From Veillonella sp. (GTDB lineage Bacteria; Bacillota; Negativicutes; Veillonellales; Veillonellaceae): a DNA stretch of 64,000 nt. This document shows positions 61,369 to 64,000 of the stretch, piece by piece. The DNA is taken from assembly GCF_041333735.1 (NCBI RefSeq), contig NZ_JBGKFB010000001.1, forward strand, positions 434,001 to 498,000. Direction: 5' to 3'. Numbering within the stretch: position 1 is the stretch's first letter; every line of letters begins with the position of its first letter. The notes beneath the pieces were generated by a model, which made no database searches, was not told the DNA's origin, and saw only the letters and a program-made list of their open reading frames with translations. The translations under genes were made by a program, and so were the position numbers.

Positions 61369-62274
61369 TTATTGTAAAGATGCTGCAATTTTTGTAAGGT
61401 TTTCATCCATACGTTCTAAGTATGTTTTATTATCTTCGTTGCTTTCGATTGTGTAAATAGTTTCTACCTTAGCACCAACTTCGCTTGCCAAAGTTTTAGA
61501 AACTTCTGGGCTAGCCATTTCTTCTGCAAAGATAGTAGTGATATTGTTTTCTTTACAATATTTGATGAGTTCAGCCAATTGAGCCGCATTTGGTTCACCT
61601 TCGGCAAATACATCTTCTACACTATTTTGTTCTAACCCAAAGTCACGGCATAAGTACGCAAATGCTGCATGACCAGTAACGAAGTTTTTATGTGGAGCTT
61701 TAGCGAATTGATCTTCATATTTTTTGATCATTGCATCTAATTTAGCAACATATTCATTATAGTTCTTTTCATAGTAATCTTTGTTTGCTGGGTCAGCTTT
61801 TACAAAAGCATCTTTAATATTTTTCACTTCGATTTTCGCATTTTTCAAAGATAACCATGCATGAGGATCTTCTGCACCATGTTCTTTAATTTCTTCAGGA
61901 TCAGTATTTTTGATAGCTTCTACGCCATCTGTAGCAACAACAGTGATGAGTTTGCTATTTTTAGCCGCATCAATTGCTTGTTGTGCCCAAGGTTCCATAC
62001 CAAAACCGTTGTAAACGAATACTTGAGCTGTTGCCAATTGTTTCATATTTTCAGGTTTCAACTCGAAATCATGTGGCTCTACGCCATCTGGAATAATAGT
62101 AGATACCTCTACCTTGTCACCACCAATAGCCTTTGCAAATTCAGCCATTGCGTTAAAACTTGTTACCACTTGGATCTTCTTACCTGCTTGTTCCTTTGGT
62201 GCATCATTGCCACAGCCTGCAAATAATGCAGCCATCATGATGCCTATCATTAACAAAACCAGCTTCTTGACCAT
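61369..62274 (-). CDS. znuA: zinc (or manganese) ABC transporter binding lipoprotein, ZnuA/AdcA family
   Basis: 301 residues. Lipobox LFAGC (Cys21). Metal ligands are visible as His68 (EPHDFE), His138 (DPHAWLS), His202 (TGHAAFAYL) and an acidic residue near 251-252 (FAEEMASP). The loop before the second His (PEEIKEHGAED) has only one extra His, far shorter than the His-rich loop of typical ZnuA. Three His with a gene order shared with ZnuC/ZnuB points to zinc. It is divergent from znuCB with a shared control region. GGAGGACTACG precedes the start. Confidence 0.9.
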   Translation of the reverse strand: MVKKLVLLMIGIMMAALFAGCGNDAPKEQAGKKIQVVTSFNAMAEFAKAIGGDKVEVSTIIPDGVEPHDFELKPENMKQLATAQVFVYNGFGMEPWAQQAIDAAKNSKLITVVATDGVEAIKNTDPEEIKEHGAEDPHAWLSLKNAKIEVKNIKDAFVKADPANKDYYEKNYNEYVAKLDAMIKKYEDQFAKAPHKNFVTGHAAFAYLCRDFGLEQNSVEDVFAEGEPNAAQLAELIKYCKENNITTIFAEEMASPEVSKTLASEVGAKVETIYTIESNEDNKTYLERMDENLTKIAASLQ

Positions 62275-62334
62275 CGTAGTCCTCCTTTGTGAAATCCTGA
62301 TCGCTATGCTTTCATAGAATAGTAACCATTCTTT

Positions 62335-62402
62335 AGTTGCAGTTGCGACTCAGTTGCATTTGTAATATAGTTATAGTATAAACTTACTCAAGATTTTGTC
62401 AA
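62335..62402. promoter_or_regulatory. divergent znuA/znuC promoters with a triple AGTTGC operator candidate
   Basis: Minus strand: TTGACA (62397-62402), 16 bases, TATACT (62375-62380) for znuA. Plus strand: TTGCAT (62354-62359), 17 bases, TATAAA (62377-62382) for znuC. AGTTGC occurs three times (62335, 62341, 62352); the last copy overlaps the znuC -35 hexamer and all lie in the early transcribed region of znuA. A single repressor bound here could silence both genes; a Zur-type regulator is the obvious guess. Confidence 0.55.
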
Positions 62403-62421
62403 TTAGAAAAGTGGTTTTTAT

Positions 62422-63187
<766 letters not shown>

Positions 63188-63195
<8 letters not shown>

Positions 63196-64000
63196 TTATG
63201 AATTCATGCAAAATGCCTTCTTCGTAGCCATCTGCATTTCTCTACTCTGTCCATGCATCGGTATTTTCATGGTTCTACGCCGTTCTAGTATGATTGGCGA
63301 TACCATGAGCCATGCATCGCTAGCAGGTATTACATTAGGCTTATTAACAAACACAAATCCTATCCTAGGAGCATTTATCTTTACTGCTATTTGCGGTGCT
63401 CTCATCGAGTTCTTACGAAAATACTTCTCCCACCATCTCGATTTGATCCTAACCATCATCTTGTCACTTAGTATTGGTACCGCTATTACGCTAATTAGTT
63501 CAGGCAAGTTGAAAGCTAATGCTAATGTGTTCTTCTTCGGCAGTATCTTAACCGTAAACACAACAGATATGATTAGCATTGCAGCCCTAACTATTTTATC
63601 TGTTTTAACCTTATATTTCTTATATAACTCACTCCTCTACATCGCCTATGATGAAGAGGCAGCTCGTGTAGCCGGTGTTAAGGTTGATTTTATCAATTAC
63701 ATCTTTGCTATCTTGATGGCTGCAGCCGTATCTATTTCTATTAAAATCGTTGGCGTTCTCGTATTAAGTGCCATGATTGCCTTACCTGTAGCATCGGCAT
63801 TACAATTAGAAAAAGGCTTTAGAACCACATTACTCTGTTCTATTGGATTTAGTTTGCTAGCCATGGTCATCGGCCTATTCGGATCCTATTATCTCAACGT
63901 AGCTCCAGGTGGTTTTGTATCTCTCACATCGGTTGCAATTCTACTCGTAGTATTAGTTATCAAAAATATCAGAACCATCCTACGCCGTATGCAATTTAGC
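63188..64000 (+). CDS. znuB: zinc/manganese ABC transporter permease ZnuB-like (runs off the window)
   Basis: 271 codons are present with no stop before the end of the window; the family is usually 265-290 residues, so only the C-terminus is missing. About eight membrane helices of the ABC-3 family: ISLLCPCIGIFMVLRRSSMI, GDTMSHASLAGITLG, DEEAARVAGVKVDFINYIF and IVGVLVLSAMIALPVASAL are the usual signatures. AAGGAGGTGCACC precedes the ATG, which overlaps the end of znuC by eight bases, so the two are translationally coupled. Confidence 0.92.

Overview
The window looks like chromosomal DNA of a Veillonella-type organism (Negativicutes: diderm Firmicutes, low to moderate G+C). The clues are cumulative: Gram-positive-style strong ribosome binding sites and a cdaA-cdaR-glmM locus, combined with lactate/dicarboxylate-fermenter functions (DASS dicarboxylate carrier, pyruvate formate-lyase) and an MCD-type xanthine dehydrogenase with its maturation genes. 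Assignment to species is not possible from the sequence alone. Genes are dense, mostly in short operons, each usually closed by a strong hairpin-plus-T terminator.

Layout. 1-1.5 kb: a secreted beta-helix protein. 1.5-4.7 kb: an A+T-rich island with a divergent SinI-like restriction enzyme and a cytosine-5 methyltransferase carrying an N-terminal helix-turn-helix. 4.7-9.7 kb: the c-di-AMP/cell wall locus (cdaA, cdaR, an FAD dehydrogenase interrupted by one in-frame stop, glmM). 9.8-16.7 kb: a molybdenum hydroxylase (xanthine dehydrogenase-like) operon with its maturation set (FAD, 2Fe-2S and Mo subunits, YqeC, MocA, YqeB, and XdhC split into two genes). 16.9-21.7 kb: a QueG-like protein, a probable type I toxin/antisense RNA module that earlier annotation would normally miss, YfbR, a D,D-carboxypeptidase, MscS and CbiZ. 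21.9-26.9 kb: NAD salvage (pncB, nadE, asparaginase) and PepD.

27.3-30.5 kb: a metal-homeostasis operon (CobW GTPase, a CobW-permease fusion, a DUF1980 protein) resembling the B. subtilis yciC/ycgR/ycgQ zinc-starvation genes. 30.7-32.5 kb: BioY and a PepSY protein with an unusual CA-rich multi-hairpin 3' region. 32.6-34.4 kb: a large A+T-rich orphan with a C-terminal PD-(D/E)XK nuclease signature. 34.9-45.8 kb: sulfur amino acid metabolism (MetY, MetA with the acetyl-CoA-type Glu111, PatB/MalY, a MetB/MetC-type enzyme, MetNIQ), an ECF S-like membrane protein, a PACE efflux pump, a tandem array of terminator-like repeats and a DASS carrier. 46-53 kb: EamA, a naturally split pyruvate formate-lyase (catalytic chain plus separate 79-residue glycyl radical protein plus activase), a 2-hydroxyacid dehydrogenase and alanine racemase.

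53.5-55.8 kb: two more PepSY proteins, one interrupted at an A8 tract. 56-60.6 kb: a FliB-like protein and a run of polytopic membrane proteins, several related to each other (Yip1-like). 60.6-64 kb: a self-inhibited class III Fic protein and the znuA/znuCB zinc uptake locus with a shared candidate operator.

The least expected items are the type I toxin module near 18 kb, the split pyruvate formate-lyase, the A8 frameshift in the PepSY gene, the orphan nuclease gene, and the terminator-repeat array.
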